DNA of 58,696 nucleotides from JAKZRT01 sp047518005. GTDB lineage: Bacteria > Pseudomonadota > Alphaproteobacteria > Rhodobacterales > Rhodobacteraceae. The notes beneath the pieces are model-generated. The model did not search any database. It saw only the letters and a program-made list of their open reading frames with translations, and was not told where the DNA came from. A program made the translations under genes and the position numbers. Shown here piece by piece: positions 16,597-25,440 of the stretch (positions are counted from its first letter, which is position 1; the number at the start of each line of letters is the position of its first letter). The DNA lies in contig JAKZRT010000150.1 of assembly GCA_047518005.1 (NCBI GenBank), positions 1 through 58,696 of the forward strand, written 5' to 3'.

Positions 16597-18222
16597 TCAG
16601 GCCTCGGCCCCTTCTTCTGCAGCTTCGGTGGTTTCTCCTTCTTCCTCTTCATCGGCAATCAGGTCGTTGGGATCGACCCATCCAAGCTGAATGCGCGCGG
16701 TCATGACCATAACCTGCGCCTCTTCCAGGCTGATCTCGAATTTCTCCAGAACTCCGTCGTCCTTGACCCGCTCGTCGTCGACCGTTGTCCAGCCGCCTGC
16801 CAGTTCCCAGTCAGCGCATGTGGCGAAATCTTCCAGCGTCTTGACGTCGTCCTCGGCCAGCGCCACCAACATCTGCGGTGTCAGCCCCTCGAAATTTGCA
16901 AGGCTGTCTTCGACGCCCAGTTCGCGAGCGCGGTCCATTGCGGCCTTGTTAATCGCTTCGATGTGATCGCGGGCCCGGGCCTGAAGCTCGTTGGCGGTAT
17001 CTTCATCGACACCGTCGATCACCAAAAGCTCGTCTTTATCGACATAGGCCACTTCTTCGAGGCTGCTGAACCCTTCGGCCACCAAAAGCTGGGCGAAAAA
17101 CTCGTCCAGATCAAGCGTGTCCATGAACAGCTTGGTCCGGGTCTCGAATTCGGCCTGACGGCGCGCGCTTTCTTCGGCTTCGGTCATGATGTCGATGTCC
17201 AGCCCGGTCAGTTGGGACGCAAGTCGCACGTTCTGTCCGCGACGGCCGATGGCCAGCGAAAGCTGTTCTTCGGGCACCACGACCTCGATCCGTTCGGCTT
17301 CTTCATCCAGAACCACCTTGCTGACCTCGGCGGGTTGCAGCGCGTTCACCAGAAACGTCGGCGCGTCGTCATTCCATGGAATGATGTCAATCTTCTCACC
17401 CTGCAGTTCGTTGACTACCGCCTGCACCCGGCTGCCGCGCATCCCCACGCAGGCGCCCACGGGGTCGATCGAACTGTCGTAACTGATCACCGCGATCTTG
17501 GCGCGGCTGCCGGGGTCACGCGCGACAGCCTTGATCTCGATGATGCCGTCGTAAATCTCCGGCACTTCCATCTTGAACAGCTCGGCCATGAATTCGGGCG
17601 CTGTGCGGCTCAGGAAAATCTGCGGTCCGCGCACTTCGCGCCGCACGTCCTTGATGTAACAGCGGATGCGGTCGTTCGGGCGATAGCTTTCGCGGCCGAT
17701 CTTCTCGTTGCGCCTGAGTACCGCCTCGCCCCGGCCCACGTCGACGATGACGTTGCCGTATTCCTCGCGCTTGACGACACCGTTGATGATCGTGCCAGCC
17801 CGGTCCTCGAATTCCTCGAACTGCTTGTCGCGCTCAGCCTCGCGGACCCGTTGCAGGATCACCTGTTTGGCCGATTGCGCGGCAATTCTGCCCATTTCAA
17901 CCGGCGGCACCTCTTCGATGAACTGCTGACCGACCTCGGGGTTTTCCATATACTCCTTGGCCTGTTCGACGGTGAACTCAGCCTGATAATTCTCAAGCTC
18001 TTCTTCCTCGACGACCGTGCGAACACGGGTAAACGACGCGCGCCCCGTCTTGCGGTCAATCGACACGCGAATATCCATCTCGGCCCCGTACCGGGACTTG
18101 GCGGCACGGGCGAGGCTTTCTTCCATCGCTTCGACGACCAGTTCGGGGTCGATCATTTTTTCGCGCGCAACCGCATCGGCGGTTTGCAACAGTTCCAGCT
18201 GGTTTGCGCTTGTTATGGCCAT
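16597..18222 (-). CDS. nusA: Transcription termination/antitermination factor NusA
   Basis: RNA polymerase-binding factor for pausing, termination and antitermination. The 541-aa protein shows the N-terminal RNAP-binding domain, S1 domain (NVIVDVGRGEAVLRR), two KH domains (GACVGMRGSRVQAV; IGRRGQNVRLAS) and two C-terminal helix-hairpin-helix acidic repeats (region 360-510) with a Glu-rich tail. It starts 3 bp after rimP. The leader terminator upstream of rimP offers a place where NusA could feed back on its own operon. Confidence 0.97.
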   Translation of the reverse strand: MAITSANQLELLQTADAVAREKMIDPELVVEAMEESLARAAKSRYGAEMDIRVSIDRKTGRASFTRVRTVVEEEELENYQAEFTVEQAKEYMENPEVGQQFIEEVPPVEMGRIAAQSAKQVILQRVREAERDKQFEEFEDRAGTIINGVVKREEYGNVIVDVGRGEAVLRRNEKIGRESYRPNDRIRCYIKDVRREVRGPQIFLSRTAPEFMAELFKMEVPEIYDGIIEIKAVARDPGSRAKIAVISYDSSIDPVGACVGMRGSRVQAVVNELQGEKIDIIPWNDDAPTFLVNALQPAEVSKVVLDEEAERIEVVVPEEQLSLAIGRRGQNVRLASQLTGLDIDIMTEAEESARRQAEFETRTKLFMDTLDLDEFFAQLLVAEGFSSLEEVAYVDKDELLVIDGVDEDTANELQARARDHIEAINKAAMDRARELGVEDSLANFEGLTPQMLVALAEDDVKTLEDFATCADWELAGGWTTVDDERVKDDGVLEKFEISLEEAQVMVMTARIQLGWVDPNDLIADEEEEGETTEAAEEGAEA

Positions 18223-18225
18223 CGC

Positions 18226-18798
18226 TCAGGTCTCCTCGCCGTCGATGATTGTCTCGATTTCGTCGAATTGGGTTTCGTCTATATCGCCACGGGCTTTGCG
18301 GGCGCGCAGCACGTCGCGGATCAGGTCGTCGGTCAGCACCAGCTTGGCCTCGGCAAGCCACTCAAACTTCAGGCCAACCGTGCCTTCCTCGATCTCGATC
18401 AGAACTTCGCCGCCTTGCGTACCGGCCAGATTGCCCCTGAACCGTTTGCGCCCGTCGATCAGATCGGATGTTTCCAACTTGGCAACATAGCCCGCCCAGG
18501 CGTCGAAATCCTTCATCCGGGTCAGGGGCCGGTCGATGCCGGGGCTGGAAACCTCGAGCGTGTAATTGTCGTCAATCGGGTCCTCGACGTCCAGCGTGGC
18601 CGAGACCGCCGTCGAGATTTCCGCGCAGTCGTCAACTTCGATCCCGCCATGCGGTTTGTCGGCCATGATCTGCAACGTCGGGCTGTCGCCGCCCATCAGG
18701 CGGATGCGCACCAATTCGAAGCCGAGGTCTTCGATCACGGGCGTCACGAGGGCGGCCAGCCGCTGGTCGATCTCGGTCTTGGCGATCAGGTCGTTCAT
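18226..18798 (-). CDS. rimP: Ribosome maturation factor RimP
   Basis: Factor for 30S subunit maturation. The 190-aa protein contains the RimP signature IEDLGFELVRIRLMG and SSPGIDRPL. The open frame extends to 18927, but ATG 18798 matches the family start and upstream codons run through the leader terminator and promoter, so the short form is chosen. It is first in the operon rimP-nusA-ylxR/L7Ae-infB. Confidence 0.95.
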   Translation of the reverse strand: MNDLIAKTEIDQRLAALVTPVIEDLGFELVRIRLMGGDSPTLQIMADKPHGGIEVDDCAEISTAVSATLDVEDPIDDNYTLEVSSPGIDRPLTRMKDFDAWAGYVAKLETSDLIDGRKRFRGNLAGTQGGEVLIEIEEGTVGLKFEWLAEAKLVLTDDLIRDVLRARKARGDIDETQFDEIETIIDGEET

Positions 18799-18811
18799 TG
18801 ACTTCCAGACA

Positions 18812-18835
18812 CAAAAAAACGGGCGCGCGGCCCGT
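18812..18835 (-). terminator. Intrinsic terminator in the rimP leader (attenuator candidate)
   Basis: On the minus strand ACGGGC-CGCGC-GCCCGT (18835-18819) forms a 6-bp GC-rich stem, and its last T together with the next six bases gives a run of seven Ts (18819-18813). It lies between the predicted promoter (18890-18918) and the rimP start (18798), so every operon transcript must pass it. Attenuator-like leaders ahead of rimP are known in enterobacteria; here control by attenuation is inferred. Confidence 0.65.
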
Positions 18836-18889
18836 GAAACTTTCCGGTGGAGCCTCGGGGGTGGAAGCCGAAGCGCCGCTGTGAAGGGG

Positions 18890-18918
18890 TATATACGGTG
18901 TCCATTGGTTGGCTGCAA
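18890..18918 (-). promoter_or_regulatory. rimP-nusA-infB operon promoter
   Basis: On the minus strand TTGCAG (18918-18913) and TATATA (18895-18890) are separated by 17 bp. The hexamers and spacing match those predicted upstream of dnaK exactly. The start site would fall near 18883, giving a leader of about 85 nt that contains the intrinsic terminator. Confidence 0.6.
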
Positions 18919-18927
18919 GGGGAACAA

Positions 18928-18953
18928 GGTTTCAAGGTTGAAACCGTTTCTAA
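18928..18953. repeat. Palindromic intergenic element, copy 3
   Basis: GGTTTCAAGGTTGAAACC (18928-18945) plus GTTTCTAA is the reverse complement of copy 1 apart from one flank base. It sits just upstream of the rimP -35 box, at about -45 to -70 relative to the predicted start, a typical activator-site position. Confidence 0.55.
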
Positions 18954-19026
18954 CTACTTGTAATTATCGATAAACCTCAACGGCGATCGCTATTTGCGTT
19001 AGGGTGCAGCGACGCGCATTTCCGGC

Positions 19027-19647
19027 TTATACGTCGTCGCGCCACCCCGCATCGCGGTGGGAACCGTCGCAGTAGGGCTTGTTGCCGGAAAGGCCGCAGC
19101 GGCAGAGCACGTATTTGCGGTCCGTCATGCCGATCCCCTGCAATCCCGTGGGGGGCGCGATGCCGGTGACCCAATAGGGGCCGTCTTTTTGGACCTCGAT
19201 CTCGGCGCGGGCGGCGACGCGGTGTTCGGGCACGCCGGAGGTTTCGGACATCGTCAACGCGCCCGAAGGGCAGGCGGTGATCGCGGCGGTCACCTGATCG
19301 ACGGTGCCGTTGTCAGGTTCCACCCAGGGGCGTTTATTGGCGTCGAAAATGTTGATCGCAATCCGCCCGCATTCGGCGGCGTGCGAACAGACCCTCGGGT
19401 TGAAAAAGACGGTCACGTCCGCTCCTTCATAAGCAATCAGCCGGTCGCGGCCCGCGGGCTTGCCGTCGCGGCTTTGAAAGCCGTTCGAATTGTGACTGCC
19501 GTCGCAAAAAGGTTTGTTTTTCGAGTGGCCGCAACGGCAGAGCGCCCGCACCGGCTTGAGCTCGAGCGGCGCACCATCGGTGTCGGTCATCGATGCCAGC
19601 CCCTTGACGATCAGTGGTCCGTTTTCGCGTTCGATAATTTCGGCCAC
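19027..19647 (-). CDS. Iron-sulfur protein with two CDGSH domains and a central mono-cluster (YjdI-like) domain
   Basis: The 206-aa protein has CDGSH [2Fe-2S] motifs at both ends: CRCGHSKNKPFCDGSH near residues 37-52 and CRCGLSGNKPYCDGSH near 182-197. Between them is a segment with CSHAAEC and ACPSGAL like the divergent 4Fe-4S mono-cluster/YjdI family. This suggests a small electron-transfer or cluster-storage protein; the partner is unknown. The start is GTG 19647, supported by AGGAG 6 bases upstream. It is an isolated gene, between the rimP promoter region and the terminator of the ABC operon. Confidence 0.85.
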   Translation of the reverse strand: MAEIIERENGPLIVKGLASMTDTDGAPLELKPVRALCRCGHSKNKPFCDGSHNSNGFQSRDGKPAGRDRLIAYEGADVTVFFNPRVCSHAAECGRIAINIFDANKRPWVEPDNGTVDQVTAAITACPSGALTMSETSGVPEHRVAARAEIEVQKDGPYWVTGIAPPTGLQGIGMTDRKYVLCRCGLSGNKPYCDGSHRDAGWRDDV

Positions 19648-19677
19648 GGTAGACTCCTATCCGGGCCTATGGTGCAG

Positions 19678-19710
19678 AAAAGGAAACGCCCCGCCAAGGG
19701 GCGGGGCGTT
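19678..19710 (-). terminator. Rho-independent terminator of the peptide ABC operon
   Basis: On the minus strand AACGCCCCGCC (19710-19700) pairs perfectly with GGCGGGGCGTT (19695-19685) around a 4-nt loop, followed by TCCTTTT. It lies 25 bp past the end of the substrate-binding-protein gene and before the CDGSH start. Confidence 0.85.
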
Positions 19711-19735
19711 CCTAAGTTCACAAGTGGGTGTGCGC

Positions 19736-21283
19736 TTATGCAAACCACCAGCGTTCGGCGATCCGGGCGCTGTCCATCTGATAGACGTTGCCGAAGGGCG
19801 CGCCGCCGTTGGTGATTTTTGTGGATCGGGCATCCACCCAGTTGGCGTACATTGGCACGACCACGCCACCTTCGACCCGCAGAATGTCCTGCATTTCGAC
19901 ATAGATATCGCGGCGCTTTACTATATCGGCCTCGGTGCGACCCCTGATCAGCAGTTCCTGGAAGTGCGGGTGCTCCCACTGGGTGTCGTTCCATGGCCCG
20001 CCGACCTCGTAAGCCGTCGAGAACATCAGGTCCTCGGTCGCCCGGCCCGACCAAAAGCACGCGCACCAAGGCTTTTTCAGCCAGACGTTCGACCAATAGC
20101 CATCGGCCGGCTCCTGAATCAAGTTAATGGTAATGCCAGCCCCCTTTGCCGAAGCCTGATAAAGCTGCGAGGCGTCGTTGGCCCCCGGGAAGGCAGCGTT
20201 TGAGGTCGACAGATCAATGGTAAGGCCATCCAACCCGGCTTCCGCAAGAAGGAACTTGGCCTTGTCGGGATCGAACTCGTTCTGCGGCAGGTCGGCGGCA
20301 TAGTAAGCGTTGGCCGGACCAATCGGGTGGTCATTGCCAACTGCACCGTGACCTTGCAGGATTTTTGCGACCATTTCGTCGCGGTTTACCGCGAACTTCA
20401 GCGCTTGCCGGACCTTCAGGTTGGTAAAAGGATCGACCTTGGTCAGCATCGGGAACGTGTAATGCTGGTTTCCGGTGACCTCGAATACTTCGACGTTTGG
20501 GTTGGCATTCATCAGCGGCTCGGTCTTGAAATCAACGCGGTTCACGGCATCGACCTGATTGGTCATCAGCGCATTCATCCGGGCACCCGCGTCATTGATG
20601 GCAATGAATTCGACCGAATCGAAGTGGCCCGCACTGTCGCCCTTGTAGTGATCGGCGTAGCGGCTGCCGACAAAGCGAACACCCGGATCAAAGCCTTCGT
20701 TCTTGTAAAGGCCGGTACCAATGCCGCTGGCAATCGCCTCGTCGATCATTCCAGCGGGATAGATCTGCATGTGATAATCGGCCAGCAGGGACGGCAGGTC
20801 AGCATTACCAGCCGTCAAAGTGAACTCGATCTGATGACTGCCCGACTTTTTCATCTCGGCGATATTCGCGACGATGGGCTTCATCGCCGACTTTGAGTCC
20901 TCGGACGTATGCTGTTGGTAGGATTCGAGCACATCATCAGCGCCGAAGTCTTTTCCGTTGTGGAACGTGACGCCCTGGCGCAGATTAAAGACCCATGTCT
21001 TCGAGTCGGCGCTCGATTCCCAGCTTTCGGCCAGTTCGCCGACCAGTTCGCCACTGGCAGAAATCTCGGTCAGGCAATCGTGAACGCACCCTGACGAGGC
21101 CGCTTGCATGAAAATGTCCGACTGGGTGCGTCCGTCCCAGCTGTCCGACGTATTGGCGCCCGACAAACCAAGCCGAAGCGTGCCGCCGCGATTTGGGGCA
21201 GCGACGGCTGGCAAGCCTGTCGCCGCCAGCACACCGGCCGCAGCGCCGCTTTTTAATAGTCCGCGTCTGTTCAATGTTGTCAT
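19736..21283 (-). CDS. Peptide/oligopeptide-type ABC transporter substrate-binding protein (SBP family 5)
   Basis: The 515-aa protein carries a Tat-type signal (NRRGLLKSGAAAGVLAATG) and the family-5 layout: PNRGGTLRLGL, ESWESSADSKTWVFNLRQGV and FHNGKDFGADDV. It should bind a peptide or similar solute in the periplasm for the adjacent importer; the ligand cannot be read from sequence. ATG 21283 is chosen over 21304 because AGGGAG lies just upstream. It is the last gene of the operon, 75 bp after the ATPase gene, and followed by a strong terminator. Confidence 0.92.
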   Translation of the reverse strand: MTTLNRRGLLKSGAAAGVLAATGLPAVAAPNRGGTLRLGLSGANTSDSWDGRTQSDIFMQAASSGCVHDCLTEISASGELVGELAESWESSADSKTWVFNLRQGVTFHNGKDFGADDVLESYQQHTSEDSKSAMKPIVANIAEMKKSGSHQIEFTLTAGNADLPSLLADYHMQIYPAGMIDEAIASGIGTGLYKNEGFDPGVRFVGSRYADHYKGDSAGHFDSVEFIAINDAGARMNALMTNQVDAVNRVDFKTEPLMNANPNVEVFEVTGNQHYTFPMLTKVDPFTNLKVRQALKFAVNRDEMVAKILQGHGAVGNDHPIGPANAYYAADLPQNEFDPDKAKFLLAEAGLDGLTIDLSTSNAAFPGANDASQLYQASAKGAGITINLIQEPADGYWSNVWLKKPWCACFWSGRATEDLMFSTAYEVGGPWNDTQWEHPHFQELLIRGRTEADIVKRRDIYVEMQDILRVEGGVVVPMYANWVDARSTKITNGGAPFGNVYQMDSARIAERWWFA

Positions 21284-21358
21284 GTCTTTCTCCCTGTTAG
21301 ACATTCTCAGGCGGCTTCGCCGCTCTGATTTTCGTCGGACACGTGGGCCCGATTCGTT

Positions 21359-23005
21359 TTACATTCTATCAACTGCCGCATCACCGATGTTGTCAACTCC
21401 GCGTTCGCTGAGAAGATTTGTCAGCCAGTCCGGGTCCATCTCGGGCACCGAGCTGAGCAAAAGGTCGGTGTAGGGGTGGTGTGGCGGGCTGAACATTTCG
21501 TCTTTGGGGCCTGCTTCGACCACCCGTCCGTCTTTCATCACCACCACCTCGTCGGCAATCGATTTCACGGTCGCCAGGTCGTGGGTGATGAACATGTAAC
21601 ACAGGCCCAGATCGTCTTGCAGATTGGCCAGAAGCCGCAGAATGCCTTCGGCGACCAGTTGATCGAGCGCCGATGTCACCTCGTCGCAGATGATGAACTT
21701 TGGTTCGGCCGCCAACGCCCGGGCGATGCCGATACGCTGTTTCTGCCCGCCGCTCAGTTCGCCCGGCAAGCGGTCGATATACTGCGAGGGCTCCATCTCG
21801 ATCTGTTCCAGCAGGGCCTCGACACGCTTGCGTCGTTCCAGCCCGGACAGGCCAGTGTAAAATTCGACCGGACGCCCGATGATCTCGCCTATGCGTTTGC
21901 GTGGGTTCAGCGCCGTGTCGGCCATCTGGTAAATCATCTGGCACTGGCGCAGTTGGTTCTTGTTGCGCTTGCGATAATCCCCTGGCAGCGGAGTGCCATC
22001 GAAATGGATTTGCCCCGAGGTCGGCGGCAACAGCCCGGTGATGCAGCGCGCGGCGGTCGATTTGCCCGATCCGCTTTCGCCCACCACGGCCACCGTGCGG
22101 CCCGCGTGAATGTCAAAACTCACGTCATAAAGCACCGGCACGGTGCCGTAGGACGCATCGATCGCTTCGACTGAAATGACCGGAGTCGCGCCGGCACCGG
22201 CGAGCGGTTGCTGGTTGCGCTGGAAGCTGCGCACGGCCCAGAGCGATTTGGTGTATTCCTGCGTGGGCGCCGACAGCATGGTTCGCGTGTCGGCCTCTTC
22301 GACCTCGTCGCCTTTCAGCAAAACCTTGATCCTGTCGGCCATCTGGGCCACCACCGCCAGATCGTGGGTGATATAGATCGCCGCTGTGTCGAACTGTTCG
22401 ACGATGTCGCGGATTGCGGCCAGCACCTCGATCTGGGTGGTCACATCAAGCGCTGTGGTGGGTTCGTCAAAGACGATCAGGTCGGGCCGGCACGACATTG
22501 CCATGGCCGTCATTGCGCGTTGAAGCTGGCCACCCGACACCTGGTGCGGATAGCGAAACCCGATTTCGTCAGGATTGGGAAGCCGCAGCCGCCGGTAAAG
22601 CTCGATCCCGTCGGCCTCGCTGTCGGCCCGGCTTGATACACTGTGCTGAACCGGACTTTCGGTGTGCTGGTCCATCAGCCGGTGCGCCGGGTTGAACGAC
22701 GCCGCCGCCGATTGCGCGACATAAGCGATGCGCTTGCCCAACAGACCGCGTTTGACCGCGGCGCTTGCTTCCAACAAGTCGATGCCGTCAAATTCGATCG
22801 ATCCGCCCGAGATCCGACAGCCATCGCGCGCGAACCCCATCACGGCCAGACCAATTGTCGACTTGCCCGCGCCCGATTCGCCGATCAGCCCAAGAATTTC
22901 GCCTTTTTTCAGGTCAATATCGACGCCATTGACGATCGGGTTCCAAATTTCGTCGGATCGGCCTTCGATCTTCAGTCCGCGAATTTTTACAAGCGCTTCG
23001 GTCAT
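21359..23005 (-). CDS. Fused dual-ATPase component (DppD-DppF type) of a peptide ABC importer
   Basis: The 548-aa protein contains two complete ABC ATPase domains in one chain. The first has Walker A GESGAGKST (42-50) and signature VSGGQLQR; the second has GESGSGKST and LSGGQKQR, with DEPTTALD and DEVTSALD Walker B/D-loop regions. It powers import of the ligand captured by the downstream SBP. Its ATG overlaps the stop of the upstream permease gene by 4 bp (ATGA). Confidence 0.93.
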   Translation of the reverse strand: MTEALVKIRGLKIEGRSDEIWNPIVNGVDIDLKKGEILGLIGESGAGKSTIGLAVMGFARDGCRISGGSIEFDGIDLLEASAAVKRGLLGKRIAYVAQSAAASFNPAHRLMDQHTESPVQHSVSSRADSEADGIELYRRLRLPNPDEIGFRYPHQVSGGQLQRAMTAMAMSCRPDLIVFDEPTTALDVTTQIEVLAAIRDIVEQFDTAAIYITHDLAVVAQMADRIKVLLKGDEVEEADTRTMLSAPTQEYTKSLWAVRSFQRNQQPLAGAGATPVISVEAIDASYGTVPVLYDVSFDIHAGRTVAVVGESGSGKSTAARCITGLLPPTSGQIHFDGTPLPGDYRKRNKNQLRQCQMIYQMADTALNPRKRIGEIIGRPVEFYTGLSGLERRKRVEALLEQIEMEPSQYIDRLPGELSGGQKQRIGIARALAAEPKFIICDEVTSALDQLVAEGILRLLANLQDDLGLCYMFITHDLATVKSIADEVVVMKDGRVVEAGPKDEMFSPPHHPYTDLLLSSVPEMDPDWLTNLLSERGVDNIGDAAVDRM

Positions 23006-24354
23006 TCTTTCAGCCCCGACGTTTTATGCAGCATCCAGTCGACCACAAAGTTGACCGCAACGGTCAGTAGGGCAATAGCGCCTGCCGCCAGCAGCGGCGC
23101 GCTGGCCACTTGCGGTGCAAACGCGGCGAAGTTGATGAACTGCGCCAGGTCGCGCACCATGGTGCCCCAGTCGGCCAGCGGCGGCTGGATACCGACGCCC
23201 AGGAACGAAAGCGAGGCGATGGTCAGGAACACAAAGCAGAACCGCAGGCCAAATTCGGCCAAAAGCGGCGCCGTGGCGTTGGGAAGGATCTCGCGGAAGA
23301 TCAGATAGCCTAACCCCTCGCCCCGCAGTTTTGCCGCTTCGATATAGTCCATGACAACGATCGACGTGCCAACCGCCCGCGACAGGCGGAACACGCGGGT
23401 GCTGTCGATCACGGCGATGATGACCACCATAAAGAGCGTCAGCGGAATGCCCAGTCTCGGCGCCCAAACGCTGGCGATTGTCATCAAGAGCAGCGCAAAG
23501 ATCAGCGCCGGGATCGCCATCAGAACGTCAACCGCGCGGCTGAGAAGCTGGTCCAGCCAGCCGCCCAGTGTCGCTGCCAGAAAGCCCAGGGTCCCGCCGA
23601 TTAAAAACGCCAGACACGTGGTTGCAAAAGCGATGCCAACCGTGTTCTGCGCGCCGTAAATCAGGCGGCTGAGAATGTCGCGCCCGATCTGATCAGTGCC
23701 CAGCGGAAACGCCGGATCGCCGCCCATTGCCGGGTTGCCGCCCGGCACCAGATTTGCCTTGGCGAAAATTTCTTCCTGACCGTGCGGCGCAAGCGGGCCG
23801 ACCAAAAACATCACAACGAATACAATGAGCACTGAAAAGACGATCCAGATGATCGACTTGGCGGCATCCGGGGTAAGATTCGTTCGGACATAGATGCAAA
23901 GCGGGGCCCCGATCACTGCCAGCACGATTATTGTCGTTGCCGACACTTGCCCCGCAAAAATCGCAAGAAACGCGTAGAAGACGATGACGATTATGCCAAA
24001 GGCGGCGGTCAGCGGCATTGACCGAAAGAGCTTTTTGCTGCCGTGAGACCCGACATAGGTGCCAAACAGACGCGTGTAATAGGCCAATATCGAAAATGCG
24101 ATAAATCCTTCCAGCCCGATGCGGAAGAAAAAGTATTTGTTGGCCGACGCCGCGTCTGCGGTTCGGGCCAGATAGTACGTCCAAACCACCCAGATCAGAA
24201 CCGCCGCCCCGAAGACATAGCCAAAGGCGACGCCCAAGGACATGTCACGGTATTTGGGCGAATTATCGGTCAGCGCCTGACCGGCAAACCTGAACCCCCA
24301 GGCCAGGCCGGACAGGATAACCAGCGCGGCGATGAATTGCAGCAGTACGGTCAT
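23002..24354 (-). CDS. Peptide ABC importer permease (DppC type) with extended membrane N-terminus
   Basis: The C-terminal part is a standard DppC permease: FGTDQIGRD-like FPLGTDQIGRDILSRLIYGA, and the EAA-type loop EAAKLRGEGLGYLIFREILPN. The protein is 450 aa, about 150 longer than usual. The extra N-terminal region has about five hydrophobic segments before the usual first helix (VFVVMFLVGPLAPHGQ). ATG 24354 overlaps the upstream permease stop (ATGA) and is preferred over the longer frame to 24447. It pairs with the DppB-type subunit. Confidence 0.9.
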   Translation of the reverse strand: MTVLLQFIAALVILSGLAWGFRFAGQALTDNSPKYRDMSLGVAFGYVFGAAVLIWVVWTYYLARTADAASANKYFFFRIGLEGFIAFSILAYYTRLFGTYVGSHGSKKLFRSMPLTAAFGIIVIVFYAFLAIFAGQVSATTIIVLAVIGAPLCIYVRTNLTPDAAKSIIWIVFSVLIVFVVMFLVGPLAPHGQEEIFAKANLVPGGNPAMGGDPAFPLGTDQIGRDILSRLIYGAQNTVGIAFATTCLAFLIGGTLGFLAATLGGWLDQLLSRAVDVLMAIPALIFALLLMTIASVWAPRLGIPLTLFMVVIIAVIDSTRVFRLSRAVGTSIVVMDYIEAAKLRGEGLGYLIFREILPNATAPLLAEFGLRFCFVFLTIASLSFLGVGIQPPLADWGTMVRDLAQFINFAAFAPQVASAPLLAAGAIALLTVAVNFVVDWMLHKTSGLKE

Positions 24355-25340
24355 TTTGGATGCCTCAGACGCGGGTTCGAGATTATGGAAAGGATATCCG
24401 CCGTCAGGTTCAACAGAATGTAGGCCGCCGCAAAGATCAGGCAACACGCCTGAACCACCGGGATATCCCGAATTTTGACGCTGTCGACGAAAAGTTGCCC
24501 GATCCCCGGATAGACAAAGACCACCTCGACCACCACAACGCCGGTGATCAGATAGGCAATGTTCAGCGCGATAACGTTGATGATCGGGGCCAGCGCATTG
24601 GGAAGCGCGTGAATGACGATCACCCGCATCGGGGAAATTCCCTTGAGCCGCGCCATTTCGATATAGGGACTGGCCAGAAGATTGATGATCGCCGCGCGCG
24701 TCATCCGCATCATCTGCGCGGTAACGGCCAATGTCAGGGTCAGCGCCGGCAACAGCGTCTTTTCAAGGCGGTCTGAAAAAGGCATGCCATCGTAAATGTT
24801 GGAAAGACTTGGCAGGATCGGGTTCAGAACCGCAAAGAACAGGATCAGGATATAGGCCAGAAAAAATTCGGGGGACGAAATCGAGCTGAGCGTGAAAATG
24901 TTGGTAGCGCGGTCAAAGATGGAATTGCGGTAGAGTGCGGCCAGAACACCAAGGGCCAGCGACACCGGGATCGCAATAATAGCCGTCACCGAGGCCAGAA
25001 ACATCGTATTGGCAAACCTCGGCGCGATCTGGTCGAGCACTGTGGTGAGCTGACTGCCGCCCAAGTTTTGTTGGAAATTCAGCTGGGCGAAACTGGTCCC
25101 CAGATTAAGGGTTACCATCCCGCCAAGCCATGAGAAATAACGGGTAAGCATCGGCTGATCCAGCCCAAGATCGCGCCGAATTGACTCGATCGCTTCGGGC
25201 GTCGCCCCCTGCCCCAAAATCGCCTGGGCGAAATCTCCGGGCAGTGCGTTAACCGCGATAAAGATAACAACTGAAACAACGAGAAGGGTGATTGCCCCCA
25301 ATACAAGGCGCTGGCCTATGATCCTAAGTATTGACCCCAA
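24351..25340 (-). CDS. Peptide ABC importer permease (DppB type)
   Basis: The 329-aa inner-membrane permease has the DppB N-terminus (QRLVLGAITLLVVSVVIFIAVNALPGD), about six membrane segments and the EAA-type loop around MARLKGISPMRVIVIHALPNA. It is the first gene of the operon dppB-dppC-dppDF-SBP. The start is TTG 25340; no ATG lies near the conserved start. A possible promoter, TTTACA and TAACCT spaced by 16 bp, lies in the 100-bp gap upstream but is weak. Confidence 0.92.
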   Translation of the reverse strand: MGSILRIIGQRLVLGAITLLVVSVVIFIAVNALPGDFAQAILGQGATPEAIESIRRDLGLDQPMLTRYFSWLGGMVTLNLGTSFAQLNFQQNLGGSQLTTVLDQIAPRFANTMFLASVTAIIAIPVSLALGVLAALYRNSIFDRATNIFTLSSISSPEFFLAYILILFFAVLNPILPSLSNIYDGMPFSDRLEKTLLPALTLTLAVTAQMMRMTRAAIINLLASPYIEMARLKGISPMRVIVIHALPNALAPIINVIALNIAYLITGVVVVEVVFVYPGIGQLFVDSVKIRDIPVVQACCLIFAAAYILLNLTADILSIISNPRLRHPK

Positions 25341-25440
25341 TGTCCCGCGCGCCCCCAGTTTCCCTGTTGCAGGCTAGGTTAGCGCCGAAACCAAATGTGT
25401 AAACCCCTGATCTAGCGCACTGACGTCCGAACAGTGGCAG

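Noticed and set aside
16963..18801. 612-codon ORF antisense to nusA and rimP
   Set aside because: Spans two certain genes on the other strand; shadow frame.
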